This document shows, piece by piece, positions 1 to 7,885 of a stretch of DNA of 64,000 nt. The DNA lies in the NCBI RefSeq assembly GCF_000758525.1, contig NZ_CP009241.1, positions 744,001-808,000 of the forward strand. Direction: 5' to 3'. The translations under genes and the position numbers were made by a program. Source of the stretch: Paenibacillus sp. FSL H7-0357. Its GTDB lineage: Bacteria; Bacillota; Bacilli; Paenibacillales; Paenibacillaceae. Position 1 is the stretch's first letter; each line of letters begins with the position of its first letter. The notes under the pieces were generated by a model that had not been told where the DNA came from, searched no databases, and saw nothing but the letters and a program-made list of their open reading frames with translations.

Positions 1-390
1 ACGATTGTGCCGATGCGCGACCTGATGTACCGGATCCTCAATTCGCAGCATGTGCAGAGCAATGGAGAGGAACGGATTTATTTTGGCGATATCTATGATC
101 ATCTGTTGAAGCTGACCGATATGATCGAGGTGGACCGGGAAATGACCGCTGATCTGCGCGACAGCTATATTTCGCTTAACTCCAACCGGATGAATTCCAT
201 CATGAAGACCCTCACGGTAATTACTACTGTATTCATGCCGCTGACCCTGATTGCCGGGATATACGGGATGAACTTCCAGGTGATGCCGGAGCTCCACTGG
301 ACGTACGGTTATCCCTTGGTGCTGCTGCTAATGCTGTTGCTCGGAGTGGGGATGTTCAGATGGTTCCGGCGGAGCGGATGGTTTAAGTAA
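1..390 (+). CDS. corA: CorA-family divalent metal transporter, C-terminal part
   Basis: This is the tail of a membrane channel for Mg2+ (or Co2+/Ni2+), entering from the left edge; the frame is open back to base 1. The last 60 residues carry two membrane segments, and between them lies the CorA signature YGMN, which forms the pore-mouth selectivity loop in this family. The basic end WFRRSGWFK is typical of the cytoplasmic C-terminus. The preceding helical stretch (RDSYISLNSNRMNSIMKTL) fits the long stalk helix leading into TM1. The N-terminal cytoplasmic funnel lies outside the window. CorA homo-pentamers use this arrangement; which metal this copy carries cannot be told from the fragment. 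Confidence 0.93.
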   Translation, partial: TIVPMRDLMYRILNSQHVQSNGEERIYFGDIYDHLLKLTDMIEVDREMTADLRDSYISLNSNRMNSIMKTLTVITTVFMPLTLIAGIYGMNFQVMPELHWTYGYPLVLLLMLLLGVGMFRWFRRSGWFK

Positions 391-397
391 AGGAAGC

Positions 398-431
398 GTA
401 AACGCCACCGCTTAAGTGCGGCGGCGTTTAC
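398..431. terminator. Hairpin shared by two convergent genes
   Basis: GTAAACGCC pairs with GGCGTTTAC nine bases each side, with a further GC-rich inner part. It lies just after corA and overlaps the last codons of the leftward VrrA-like gene. No clear U-run follows on either strand, so it may act as a bidirectional stop or only as an mRNA 3' stabiliser. Confidence 0.5.
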
Positions 432-957
432 TGGAGGCAGGAGCCGTTTTTTTACGGTTCTTGGGCGGGGAATTGCGGCGCTTCGGAGCGGAGCGTCTTT
501 TTTTACGCCGTTTGGGGCTGTACAGAGCGGCATCCTCTTCCGCTGCGAGCGCACCTGCCCCGCTTTTTTTGCCTTTTCCGAAGCTTCCCATTACGAGCTT
601 AACCATAGGGGCCATTTGCTGAAAACCCTGCATCACCTTCTGCACCTTGCCCATGGAGTTTACGATGCCGTCAATTCCGCCCAGCCGGTCGACGATACCT
701 TTGATCTGCTCCATATTCGCGAGATTGCCGAGTCCGCCGAGACTGCCCAGCAATCCGCCTGCTTTGGCGGTGGCGGCTTCAGCGGCAGGCAGGGCCAGCG
801 CTGTTTCGGCAGCTTCCGCTCCAAGGGCAGGAAGCAATCCGGTTTCCACGGGAACAGGCGGCGCATATGAAGTGATACCGGGATAGGGGGAAGACGTGTA
901 CGGCCCGGCCAGCGAACGCCCATCCCGGCGGGAATGATTATAGTAATGATGAGGCAT
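412..957 (-). CDS. VrrA/YqfQ-like low-complexity protein
   Basis: A 181-residue protein. The N-terminus is rich in His, Tyr, Pro and Gly; the middle is Ala/Gly-rich; residues about 85-145 form a conserved-looking amphipathic part (GGIDGIVNSMGKVQKVMQGF followed by QMAPMVKLVM); the C-terminus is a very basic tail of Lys/Arg/Pro/Ser repeats. This layout resembles the VrrA/YqfQ family of sporulating Bacilli, whose members have been linked to spores. I start it at MPHHYY because AAGGA lies ten bases upstream; an upstream ATG at 1011 would add 18 residues with no good ribosome site. The basic tail could bind nucleic acid or spore polymers, but that is inference. It converges on corA. Confidence 0.6.
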   Translation of the reverse strand: MPHHYYNHSRRDGRSLAGPYTSSPYPGITSYAPPVPVETGLLPALGAEAAETALALPAAEAATAKAGGLLGSLGGLGNLANMEQIKGIVDRLGGIDGIVNSMGKVQKVMQGFQQMAPMVKLVMGSFGKGKKSGAGALAAEEDAALYSPKRRKKRRSAPKRRNSPPKNRKKTAPASSKRRRT

Positions 958-1253
958 AACATCACATTCCTTCGTTAGTGGTTTGCTATACTGTATGTCA
1001 TGGGCGAACATAAGGTATAGACGAATGCCCGGGTTACCGGGATAGTAGCGGAAAAGGGCGAATGCCTACAAGGAAGGACGGGAAGTGAAGAAACCGTGTC
1101 TATGCTTGATTTTCGGTGCTTATGTAGTACTATAATTAAGGCGGTAATCCTATAAGGATTTTGAAGGAAGACTGTCGAATACATAAATTGTGTGCGCCTG
1201 GGGTGGACGTTTGTCCATGATTTTCGTTCTTTACAGCGTGAAACCGTTAATGC

Positions 1254-1282
1254 TTGAAAAAACTGCTCCAGTACAATATAGT
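1254..1282 (+). promoter_or_regulatory. Sigma-A type promoter for yerC operon
   Basis: TTGAAA (1254-1259) and TATAGT (1277-1282) are separated by exactly 17 bases, about 100 bases before yerC. A further TATAAT at 1131-1136 and a small palindrome (AATCC/GGATT, near 1147-1161) lie upstream in an otherwise featureless 370-base gap. Confidence 0.7.
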
Positions 1283-1384
1283 AGAGGCAAGATAGTCATA
1301 TTAAATTATGTATTTAATGTCAGTTTTGTACGATGCTTATTCAATGAGGCTAATGCTGACCAAACTTTTAGGGGATGATCTACG

Positions 1385-1675
1385 ATGCAGCTTAAGAAGC
1401 TAAACGATAAAAGTATTGACCAATTATTTGAGGCTATTTTGACATTGAAAAATATGGAAGAATGTTATGTTTTCTTTGATGATCTTTGCACAGTAAACGA
1501 AATCCAATCGCTCTCACAGCGTCTGGAAGTTGCGCGGATGCTGGGCAAAGGCTCTACTTATAATCAGATTGAAGCAGAGACTGGAGCAAGCACGGCGACC
1601 ATTTCCCGTGTGAAACGCTGCCTAAATTACGGAAATGACGGGTATAAGCTTACACTGGAACGTCTGGGACGATAA
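1385..1675 (+). CDS. yerC: YerC/YecD TrpR-like regulator
   Basis: A 96-residue protein of the YerC/YecD family, which belongs to the TrpR-repressor superfamily of helical DNA-binding proteins. Recognisable parts are the N-terminal helices (LNDKSIDQLFEAIL), the NEIQSLSQRLEVARML segment and the helix-turn-helix around YNQIEAETGASTATISRVKRCL. The family length is about 95-105 residues, so it is complete. GGGG lies ten bases before the ATG. The next gene starts directly after its stop codon, so the two are almost certainly co-transcribed. The target genes of YerC are not known to me; in Bacillota it is a conserved small regulator often beside nucleic-acid and lipid-enzyme genes. Confidence 0.88.
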   Translation: MQLKKLNDKSIDQLFEAILTLKNMEECYVFFDDLCTVNEIQSLSQRLEVARMLGKGSTYNQIEAETGASTATISRVKRCLNYGNDGYKLTLERLGR

Positions 1676-1678
1676 TTG

Positions 1679-2449
1679 ATGAAGCCGGGCGTACTTATTA
1701 TTAGTCACGGCTCACGGGACAAGACATGGGTTTCGATTGTTGAAGAAGCCGTCGGCCATTTATCACTGGAGAAGGAGCTGCCTGTGGCGGTTTCTTTTTT
1801 GGAGCTGGTAGAGGGCTGTCTGATACAGGATGGTATAAATGAATTGGAACATGCAGGGGTCACAGATATTATTGTGATCCCCTTGTTTGTGTCTTCGGGA
1901 AGTACGCATATTGATGAAATAGAGTATGCGCTCGGCGCCAAAGCTGCCCCTGAACGTGAAACGGATCTTGAACGCTTTACGGTTAATGCGCGTATCCATT
2001 TCGGCTACCCCGTCGATGATGATCCGGATATTGCGGTCATGATCTGGGACAAGGTCCGTGAGCTGTCCGCTAATCCGCAGCGGGAGACGATTCTGCTCGT
2101 GGGACATGGCAGCAAGCATGACGGCTTCCGCCAGCGCTGGGAGCAGGGCGTTTCCTCACTGGCGGAACGTGTGCGCACTGTGAGCGGAGTGGCGGCGGCC
2201 GATTACGGCCTGCTGAACCCGGACAGTATCAGAAGCCGGACGGTATATTGGCAGGAGCAGGGCTATGATGTACTGGTGGCTCCGCTCTTTTTAAGTGAAG
2301 GCTATTTCACCAAGGTAGTCATTCCGGAGAGACTTCAGGGATTAAAGTATGCTTATTCGGGACGGACACTGCTGCCTCATCCGCTGCTGCCGCACTGGAT
2401 CGAAGAGCAGGTAAATACGATGCTGGTGAAGCTGCGGGCGCAGGCATAA
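1679..2449 (+). CDS. CbiX/SirB-type sirohydrochlorin chelatase-like protein
   Basis: A class II chelatase of the CbiX superfamily (256 residues), which inserts Co2+ or Fe2+ into sirohydrochlorin for cobalamin or siroheme synthesis. Two tandem domains are visible: the first starts VLIISHGSRDK (metal-binding His near residue 10), the second LLVGHGSKHDGFRQRW (His near residue 143), each ending in a hydrophobic APLFLSEGYFTK or IPLFVSSGSTH segment. The duplicated single-chain form is the usual Bacillus arrangement. The start is ATG 1679, abutting yerC; TTG 1676 is possible. No other cobalamin or siroheme gene is nearby, so metal and pathway are unassigned. Confidence 0.82.
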   Translation: MKPGVLIISHGSRDKTWVSIVEEAVGHLSLEKELPVAVSFLELVEGCLIQDGINELEHAGVTDIIVIPLFVSSGSTHIDEIEYALGAKAAPERETDLERFTVNARIHFGYPVDDDPDIAVMIWDKVRELSANPQRETILLVGHGSKHDGFRQRWEQGVSSLAERVRTVSGVAAADYGLLNPDSIRSRTVYWQEQGYDVLVAPLFLSEGYFTKVVIPERLQGLKYAYSGRTLLPHPLLPHWIEEQVNTMLVKLRAQA

Positions 2450-2617
2450 ATATCATCGGACTGATGTAGCCGCTAAAGCCGCTAACTTTAAAAAGATCGC
2501 GTATCCATTGTGTTTTTTTCGGTGGCTGCCGCATACATATATTTATACTTTTCTGCTGCTGCTGCTGATTTGATGTCATTGCAATAAGTAAAATATATTC
2601 TTCCTCAGGCTCTGGCA

Positions 2618-2647
2618 TTGCTTGTGGGGTGCAGAATTGGGTATAAT
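2618..2647 (+). promoter_or_regulatory. Likely dagK promoter
   Basis: TATAAT at 2642-2647 with TTGCTT 18 bases upstream (2618-2623), 41 bases before the dagK ATG. The rest of the 240-base gap shows a CTG/CAG-like triplet run near 2550-2568 and no clear terminator for the upstream gene. Confidence 0.6.
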
Positions 2648-2688
2648 CAGTAAGGTTATCTATTATAAAAACAGGTGGCGTTCCGGTA

Positions 2689-3582
2689 ATGAAAACTGCG
2701 AGACTGATTTATAATCCCACTTCTGGACGGGAAGAAATGAAAAAGCGGCTCGCCGACATTTTGGACCGGCTGGATATTGGCGGCATCGAAACCTCATGTC
2801 ACGCAACAACCGGTGAGGGCGATGCTACGGCAGCCACAATTGATGCGGTCGAACGCGGAACTTATGATCTAATCATAGCGGCCGGCGGCGACGGCACATT
2901 AAATGAGGTAATCAACGGCATGGCGGAGAGACCGAATCTTCCCCCGCTTGGCGTATTGCCGCTGGGTACAACCAATGATTTTGCCCGGGCTATGGGTATT
3001 CCGAAGAACTGGGAGGATTCCTGTGATCTGATTCTTCGCCAGGAGTCACGCCTGATTGACCTCGGCAAAGCCAATGACCGTTACTTCATTAATATAGCCG
3101 GCGGCGGCAGCCTGACCGAGCTGACATACGAGGTTCCAAGCAGACTTAAGACGATGATGGGCCAGCTTGCTTATTACCTGAAGGGTATTGAGAAAATGGC
3201 CAGTCTCTCTCCGCAGGAGCTATACATCCGTGCCAATGGCCAGGAGCTGATTCATGACGAGTTCATGCTGTTCCTGATCGCCAACACCAATTCGGTAGGC
3301 GGCTTTGAGAAGCTTGCCCCGGATGCAAGCATTGACGATGGACTGTTCGACGTCATTGCTGTTAAGAAATGCAACCTTGCAGAGTTCATCCGTCTCGTGA
3401 CTTTGGCGATCCGCGGTGAGCATTTGCAGGATAAGAAGGTCGTTTATTTCCGTACCGATGCCATGGAAGTCACTTCCCCGGGGTATGTCCAGCTTAATCT
3501 GGATGGTGAACTCGGCGGTACGCTGCCAGGTAAATTCCAGATCCTGCCGCAGCATTTGCGGATTTTTGCGCAGAAGCCTTGA
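2689..3582 (+). CDS. dagK: Diacylglycerol kinase (DagK/YerQ)
   Basis: A soluble lipid kinase (297 residues) that phosphorylates diacylglycerol to phosphatidic acid, recycling the DAG released during lipoteichoic acid synthesis. The N-terminal domain has the catalytic-loop signature AAGGDGTLNEVING at residues 64-77 and LPLGTTNDFARAMGIP near residue 97, both diagnostic of the DAG kinase/sphingosine kinase fold. The C-terminal beta domain contains LNLDGELGG. Length and motif order match YerQ of Bacillus. RBS GGTGGCG lies close upstream. A strong terminator follows, so it is probably its own unit, ahead of rlmCD as in the yerQ-yefA order of Bacillus. Confidence 0.93.
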   Translation: MKTARLIYNPTSGREEMKKRLADILDRLDIGGIETSCHATTGEGDATAATIDAVERGTYDLIIAAGGDGTLNEVINGMAERPNLPPLGVLPLGTTNDFARAMGIPKNWEDSCDLILRQESRLIDLGKANDRYFINIAGGGSLTELTYEVPSRLKTMMGQLAYYLKGIEKMASLSPQELYIRANGQELIHDEFMLFLIANTNSVGGFEKLAPDASIDDGLFDVIAVKKCNLAEFIRLVTLAIRGEHLQDKKVVYFRTDAMEVTSPGYVQLNLDGELGGTLPGKFQILPQHLRIFAQKP

Positions 3583-3599
3583 GGCAGTTAAATGAAGGG

Positions 3600-3634
3600 A
3601 AGTGCAGGTGGCTGTAAGGCTGGCCTGCACTTTT
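3600..3634 (+). terminator. Rho-independent terminator of dagK
   Basis: AAGTGCAGG (3600-3608) pairs perfectly with CCTGCACTT (3624-3632) and runs into TTTT. It lies between dagK and rlmCD and argues against starting rlmCD at the ATG at 3592. Confidence 0.85.
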
Positions 3635-3675
3635 ATTGCAAAAGCGAAGATAATGAAAGAAGTGAACCTATAGAT

Positions 3676-5247
3676 ATGAGTAAACACCGCAGTGGACGCA
3701 GCGCAAGCCGCCGGGAAGGCACGGCGCCTGTCGCCGGACTGCCAGTGAATAAGAATGACGAGGTTATGCTCGATATCATCGGCATGACCCATGAAGGCGA
3801 AGGGGTAGGCCGCGTAGAGGGCTTTACCCTATTTGTGCAGGGCGCTCTCCCCGGTGAGAAGGTCCGGGCGAAGGTGCTTAAGACGAAGAAGCAGTATGGC
3901 TACGCCAAGCTTCTGGAGCTTGTGCAGGCCAGCAGCGACCGCATCGCGCCGCCCTGCGCCATCTATGACCAATGCGGCGGCTGTCAGCTGCAGCATATGG
4001 ATTACACCGCCCAGCTGGCGTGGAAACGCCAGCTGGTGGTGGACAACCTGCAGCGGATCGGGAAGCTGCAGGTGGCGGGTGCGCCGGGCAGAGGCGCAGG
4101 TGCTGGGAAGCCTGTTGCAAAGGAGGCCGTTGAACCGGCGGATCTGACTGCCGGGGCAGAAAGTGCAGCAGCTGAGGGCGGGAGTGTGGCCAGTGCAGGT
4201 GCTGCGGGTGGCCAGGCTGACGGTATTATCGTCCGGCCAACCCTGGGCATGGACGAGCCTTGGCGTTACCGCAACAAGGCTCAGGTACCGATCGGCGTCA
4301 CCGAAGGCGGCCTTGTCGGCGGCTTCTATGCCCGCGGCAGCCACCGGATCGTAGACATGGAGACCTGTCTGATCCAGCATGAGCATAACGACGACGTCGT
4401 TGCCGCGGTAAAACGCATAGGCAGAGAACTGGGCATCTCCGCCTACAACGAAGAGACCGGACGCGGCCTGCTGCGCCACGTCGTCGTGAAGAAAGCCTTC
4501 CGCACCGGGCAGATGATGCTGGTACTGGTCACGAACGGCCGCGACATCCCGCATCTTGACGCCTGGCTCGGCAGCATCCGCGAACAGCTGCCGGCTGTGG
4601 CAAGCATCTGCCAGAACATCAATACACAGAAGACAAATGTCATTTTCGGAGATGAGACCCGTGTCTTATGGGGCACCGACGTCATCTACGATTACATCGG
4701 CGATGTGCAGTTCGCCATCTCCGCCCGTTCGTTCTATCAGGTGAATCCGTCACAGACTGAGGTGCTGTACAGTAAAACCGTAGAATATGCCGGTCTGACA
4801 GGCAAGGAGACTGTAATCGATGCCTATTGTGGTATCGGGACAATCTCGTTGTTCCTGGCGCAGCACGCGTCTAAAGTGTACGGCGTAGAGATAGTGCCTG
4901 AAGCTATTGAGGACGCGCGTGCGAACGCACGGCTTAACAATATGAACAACGTAGTGTTCGAGGTAGGTGCCTCAGAGGACGTGATCCCGAACTGGAAAGA
5001 GCAAGGTGTCACGCCGGACGTCATCGTCGTAGATCCGCCGCGTAAAGGCTGCGACCCGCGCCTGTTGGATACGATTCTGGCGATGAAGCCGGAGCGGGTG
5101 GTGTATGTGTCTTGTAATCCATCGACACTGGCGAGGGATTTGCGGGTATTGGAGGATGGCGGGTACAGAACAGTGGAGGTAACTCCGGTGGATATGTTCC
5201 CGCATACGGTGCATGTGGAATGCTGTGTGTTGTTGGTGAGGGAGTAG
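3676..5247 (+). CDS. rlmCD: 23S rRNA (uracil-5-)-methyltransferase RlmCD/RumA family
   Basis: A SAM-dependent tRNA/rRNA m5U methyltransferase (523 residues) acting on 23S rRNA. Domains in order: a TRAM RNA-binding domain (about 24-84, GMTHEGEGVGRVEGF), an iron-sulfur cluster site with Cys94, Cys100, Cys103 and a fourth Cys near 231, the SAM-binding motif IDAYCGIGTISLFLA, the VDPPRKG motif, and the catalytic Cys in SCNPSTLARD. The start ATG 3676 is chosen because the ATG at 3592 sits before a terminator. Unusual: residues about 133-183 form an Ala/Gly/Glu-rich insertion between the Fe-S domain and the next conserved block, making it some 60 residues longer than usual (about 460). YefA of B. 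subtilis does both U747 and U1939; assignment here is by family. Confidence 0.92.
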   Translation: MSKHRSGRSASRREGTAPVAGLPVNKNDEVMLDIIGMTHEGEGVGRVEGFTLFVQGALPGEKVRAKVLKTKKQYGYAKLLELVQASSDRIAPPCAIYDQCGGCQLQHMDYTAQLAWKRQLVVDNLQRIGKLQVAGAPGRGAGAGKPVAKEAVEPADLTAGAESAAAEGGSVASAGAAGGQADGIIVRPTLGMDEPWRYRNKAQVPIGVTEGGLVGGFYARGSHRIVDMETCLIQHEHNDDVVAAVKRIGRELGISAYNEETGRGLLRHVVVKKAFRTGQMMLVLVTNGRDIPHLDAWLGSIREQLPAVASICQNINTQKTNVIFGDETRVLWGTDVIYDYIGDVQFAISARSFYQVNPSQTEVLYSKTVEYAGLTGKETVIDAYCGIGTISLFLAQHASKVYGVEIVPEAIEDARANARLNNMNNVVFEVGASEDVIPNWKEQGVTPDVIVVDPPRKGCDPRLLDTILAMKPERVVYVSCNPSTLARDLRVLEDGGYRTVEVTPVDMFPHTVHVECCVLLVRE

Positions 5248-5340
5248 TGATTTGGAGCCACATTTACCTGAATGAGTCCTAATGTATCACAAATTTTGGC
5301 TTACTCTTTAGAAGAACAATCGGATTCTACAATAAATTAA

Positions 5341-5604
5341 GATATCGAAGACGAGTTGGAGAAGGCCGGTATCCCGCCGCTTCATGTTCTTCAGATGACA
5401 ACCCTGAACGGGGCTGGATTTCTGGACCGGATGAATGATATGGGGACCGTGGATATCGGCAAAAACACCGATTTGGTCCTTCTGGACGCCAACCCCATAG
5501 AAAGCGTACAAAATCTTTATGGTATTAACGCTGTGATACGGGCAGGTGCTTACCACGATAATCAAAAGCTAAGCTCAATGAAGGAAAGGCTTGGAGCAAA
5601 ATAG
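5341..5604 (+). pseudogene. Amidohydrolase C-terminal remnant
   Basis: About 85 codons encode the end of an imidazolonepropionase/amidohydrolase-like metal-dependent hydrolase: PPLHVLQMTTLNGAGFLDRM, then TVDIGKNTDLVLLDANPIES and a final VIRAGAYHD. This is the typical last helix and beta-sandwich part of the family. The frame is closed by TAA at 5338-5340, so the metal-binding barrel (HxH, Lys, His, Asp) is missing and there is no credible start or RBS. It is a truncated relic, probably left by a deletion when the downstream accessory region was acquired. The next gene is convergent. Confidence 0.75.
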
Positions 5605-5653
5605 AATCTAAGGCCAAAATTATCCGCATGATGACAGAGAATCCTGGAAATTT

Positions 5654-6598
5654 TTATGATATGGAATTATCAATAGCTTTGTGTTGTTCAGTGTTTTCAA
5701 ATGCCAAAGTAAGACGTGGTAAAGGAATACCTAACTTTTTTGCTTCTCTCACAACTTCAAGTACCGCAAAACCTGCTTTACTATTGTTGTATTCGATGAA
5801 AAGTCGTGGTAAGCTACCCTTTGCAAAAATAACCTTGTTAAAAAGCGTGCCGAGAAGTGCCGGTGGAATCTTAGTTAACAGTAGAGAAATCGTATCAATC
5901 TTTGCACCTCTTGCTTTAAGTACAGGGATAATTCCCCTCATATTCTTACCAACATTTGCGAATGAGTCACTATGATTCATGAGTGCTGGAAAACTTCCCA
6001 GTTTTAACACCTCGGTCTCTATAGCCGCATTCATGGCAAAGTGATTCCATAGCCAGTTTTGCATATCCTTTATCCAACTAATTTTAAAATGGGCACTTTC
6101 AAATAGTTCTTTGACCTTGTTGTTAATATGTTCAGTGCCTACCCGTGGTTTTTCCAGAAATAGCATTTTTAAAAAGCCACCTCTAAGCCTATTGTCCGCG
6201 ATGCCGCCGCCGCCTCCTGGGAACCCAAAGACAACATTGTTCATAGACAATGGTGAGATCGATGATTTCAAATCTTGCCAAACGTTATTGAATATTAGGA
6301 CAGGGGTGTTTCCAGCAGCAGTCGATAGTAATTGTGCTGCTTCTGGAAGTTGTTCCGTGTTGACACTCACAATAATGAGATCATAATTTGGGCTCATCTC
6401 CTCATGCAGTTTGACGTTCCAGCTTTCTTTTATTAGCTGTTTCCCTCTTCGTGCGTCCCACATTTCAAGCTCTATGTTGCTTCCGAAGGTTTCTTTTCTC
6501 CCTTTTCTAACGTAAAACTCAACTGTATGCCCTGCCTTTTCAAAAGCCCAAGCATATTGGGTCGATATTACACCTCTACCGAAGAATAAAATTCTCAT
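5654..6598 (-). CDS. Ketopantoate reductase (PanE/ApbA) family protein
   Basis: A 314-residue NAD(P)-dependent reductase. The N-terminus MRILFFGRGVISTQYAWAFE is a Rossmann loop (GxGxxS/G-like, here GRGVIS) typical of PanE/ApbA; the middle has NNVWQDL and FGFPGGGGG; the C-terminal helical domain contains NWLWNHFAMNAAIETEV, the usual position of the family's catalytic Lys/Asn block. Known members reduce 2-dehydropantoate in pantothenate synthesis, but this divergent group is often an accessory oxidoreductase, and the sequence does not fix the substrate. It is divergent from a TetR regulator, so that regulator probably controls it. Confidence 0.75.
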   Translation of the reverse strand: MRILFFGRGVISTQYAWAFEKAGHTVEFYVRKGRKETFGSNIELEMWDARRGKQLIKESWNVKLHEEMSPNYDLIIVSVNTEQLPEAAQLLSTAAGNTPVLIFNNVWQDLKSSISPLSMNNVVFGFPGGGGGIADNRLRGGFLKMLFLEKPRVGTEHINNKVKELFESAHFKISWIKDMQNWLWNHFAMNAAIETEVLKLGSFPALMNHSDSFANVGKNMRGIIPVLKARGAKIDTISLLLTKIPPALLGTLFNKVIFAKGSLPRLFIEYNNSKAGFAVLEVVREAKKLGIPLPRLTLAFENTEQHKAIDNSIS

Positions 6599-6664
6599 AT
6601 TAGCCTCCTAAAAATATATATTAATCCTTGTTGATGATCAAACAACGTGTTGTATAATGTTATT

Positions 6665-6681
6665 GTATAGATTCACTATAC
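6665..6681. promoter_or_regulatory. Inverted repeat, candidate TetR operator
   Basis: GTATAG-attca-CTATAC is a perfect 6+6 palindrome with a five-base spacer in the 149-base gap between the divergent reductase and TetR genes, next to TATAATG-like sequence. Position and symmetry suit a TetR-type dimer; this is inference. Confidence 0.45.
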
Positions 6682-6747
6682 GGTCATCAACCATCAGATT
6701 ATTATTATCTGTCGTATAATCGATTGAACAGAAAATGGAGGCAAATA

Positions 6748-7338
6748 ATGAATAAGCAACCTGAAATTACGGACAAAACTAGGCAAACATTTATAAATGT
6801 ATTCTGTGATTTATATAGCCAAAAACCAATTGAAAAAATATCCATTCAAGAGATTGCTAACCAATCAGGATATAATCGCAGTACATTTTATCAATACTTT
6901 ACGGATATCTATGAGTTGTTGGACTGCGTTGAAGAGCGTGTCTTTAAATCCATTAACGAGGAAATGGCAAGCAGAGAGTTTTCTACACATACTTTTCAAG
7001 ATGCACTTCAATGCTTGGAAAATGCAGAGGAAATTTCAGTTCTTAAAGCCCTCTTGGGCGACTATGGTTCTGTTCATTTTGTTGAACGCCTGAAAAGAGA
7101 AATTCCCTTTGAGAGATTGATTGTGGACTTTCCAACAAATGATGTTTTAGCACCATACATAATTGAGTTTTACATATCAACATTAATATCTATGTTTCGC
7201 CTTTGGATACGCAACGGCAAAGATCTATCGTCGGAAGAATTGGTCAAGTTGGTAGACAGCCTATTTGCAAATGGGATAACACCGTATCATATTTTTGGCA
7301 CGGTCAATCCGCGGCGCCCTGATTCGAATAAAAAGTAA
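6748..7338 (+). CDS. TetR/AcrR family regulator
   Basis: A 196-residue transcription factor. Residues 8-55 form the TetR DNA-binding domain: KTRQTFINVFCDLYSQKPIEKISIQEIANQSGYNRSTFYQYFTDIYELLD in overview, with the recognition helix NRSTFYQYF characteristic of the family. The rest is an all-helical ligand/dimer domain ending PYHIFGT. The start is ATG 6748 after GGAGG; an upstream TTG would add eight residues. The divergent PanE-like reductase and the palindrome between them suggest autoregulation plus control of that gene. A short, broken downstream frame starts 19 bases after its stop. Confidence 0.85.
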   Translation: MNKQPEITDKTRQTFINVFCDLYSQKPIEKISIQEIANQSGYNRSTFYQYFTDIYELLDCVEERVFKSINEEMASREFSTHTFQDALQCLENAEEISVLKALLGDYGSVHFVERLKREIPFERLIVDFPTNDVLAPYIIEFYISTLISMFRLWIRNGKDLSSEELVKLVDSLFANGITPYHIFGTVNPRRPDSNKK

Positions 7339-7357
7339 GGGGACGAGGAGAAAGAGA

Positions 7358-7441
7358 ATGAGGGACTTTAATATCGGCTCATCTTGCCATTTGGCGGGTA
7401 TCATTGGCGCATTCTTGATATACAGGGCAATGCGGCCTTGA
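7358..7441 (+). pseudogene. Short ORF, probable remnant of a gene downstream of tetR
   Basis: A 27-codon frame (start MRDFNIGSSCHLAG, end YRAMRP) begins behind GAGGAG nine bases upstream, 19 bases after the TetR stop. The hydrophobic middle (GIIGAFLIYRA) could be a start of a membrane segment. It ends in TGA and the following 160 bases show only broken frames, so this looks like the 5' end of a lost operon gene. Not recognised. Confidence 0.3.
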
Positions 7442-7607
7442 TTTTAACTGAATACATGATCGAACAACACTCCTATATTACTGACAATGAAAAAAATACG
7501 GTGAGCGGCAGTATGAAGTTGATTTTATCAATCAAACGGCAAAATAAATAAATAAATTACGAAACCCGCACATGTGGAGTCGGTGGCGTGGATGACTCCA
7601 AAAAAAC

Positions 7608-7648
7608 TGATGTCAAAAAGGAGCCGGTTAGGCTCCTTTTTGACATCA
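7608..7648. terminator. Long bidirectional hairpin terminator
   Basis: TGATGTCAAAAAGGAGCC pairs perfectly over 18 bases with its complement around a GGTTA loop; A- and T-runs lie inside the stem ends so it can stop transcription from both sides. The flanks 7442-7607 and 7649-7885 show no gene. Confidence 0.75.
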
Positions 7649-7885
7649 GGGTTGAAAGATATTATGTATGCTAATGCTTTCGTTTGAGAACATTTCAACT
7701 TTGCCATTGCTGCAGGCAGGGAGGCCGGGTATTTCAAATATTGCCCATAAAAGAGCTGGTATTTCAAGCTTGCTCATCGTTTTGGGGCAATCTTTTTCCG
7801 TTATGGCGGCAATGTAGTAATCCGTCGTGTTCTATCCATTCCGCTGTATACACCCACTAGCCCATCCCCATGACGGTATAAATTG

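Noticed and set aside
1190..1378. 62-codon rightward frame before yerC
   Set aside because: It contains the clear -35/-10 promoter of yerC, has no ribosome site and no protein-like composition.
3592..3675. Earlier ATG for rlmCD
   Set aside because: The 28 extra codons encode the dagK terminator stem, so translation from there is unlikely.
3829..4554. 241-codon frame antisense to rlmCD
   Set aside because: rlmCD motifs (Fe-S cysteines, TRAM) lie on the other strand; composition of this frame is not protein-like.
7528..7767. 79-codon leftward frame
   Set aside because: It spans a perfect 18-base terminator stem and has no RBS.
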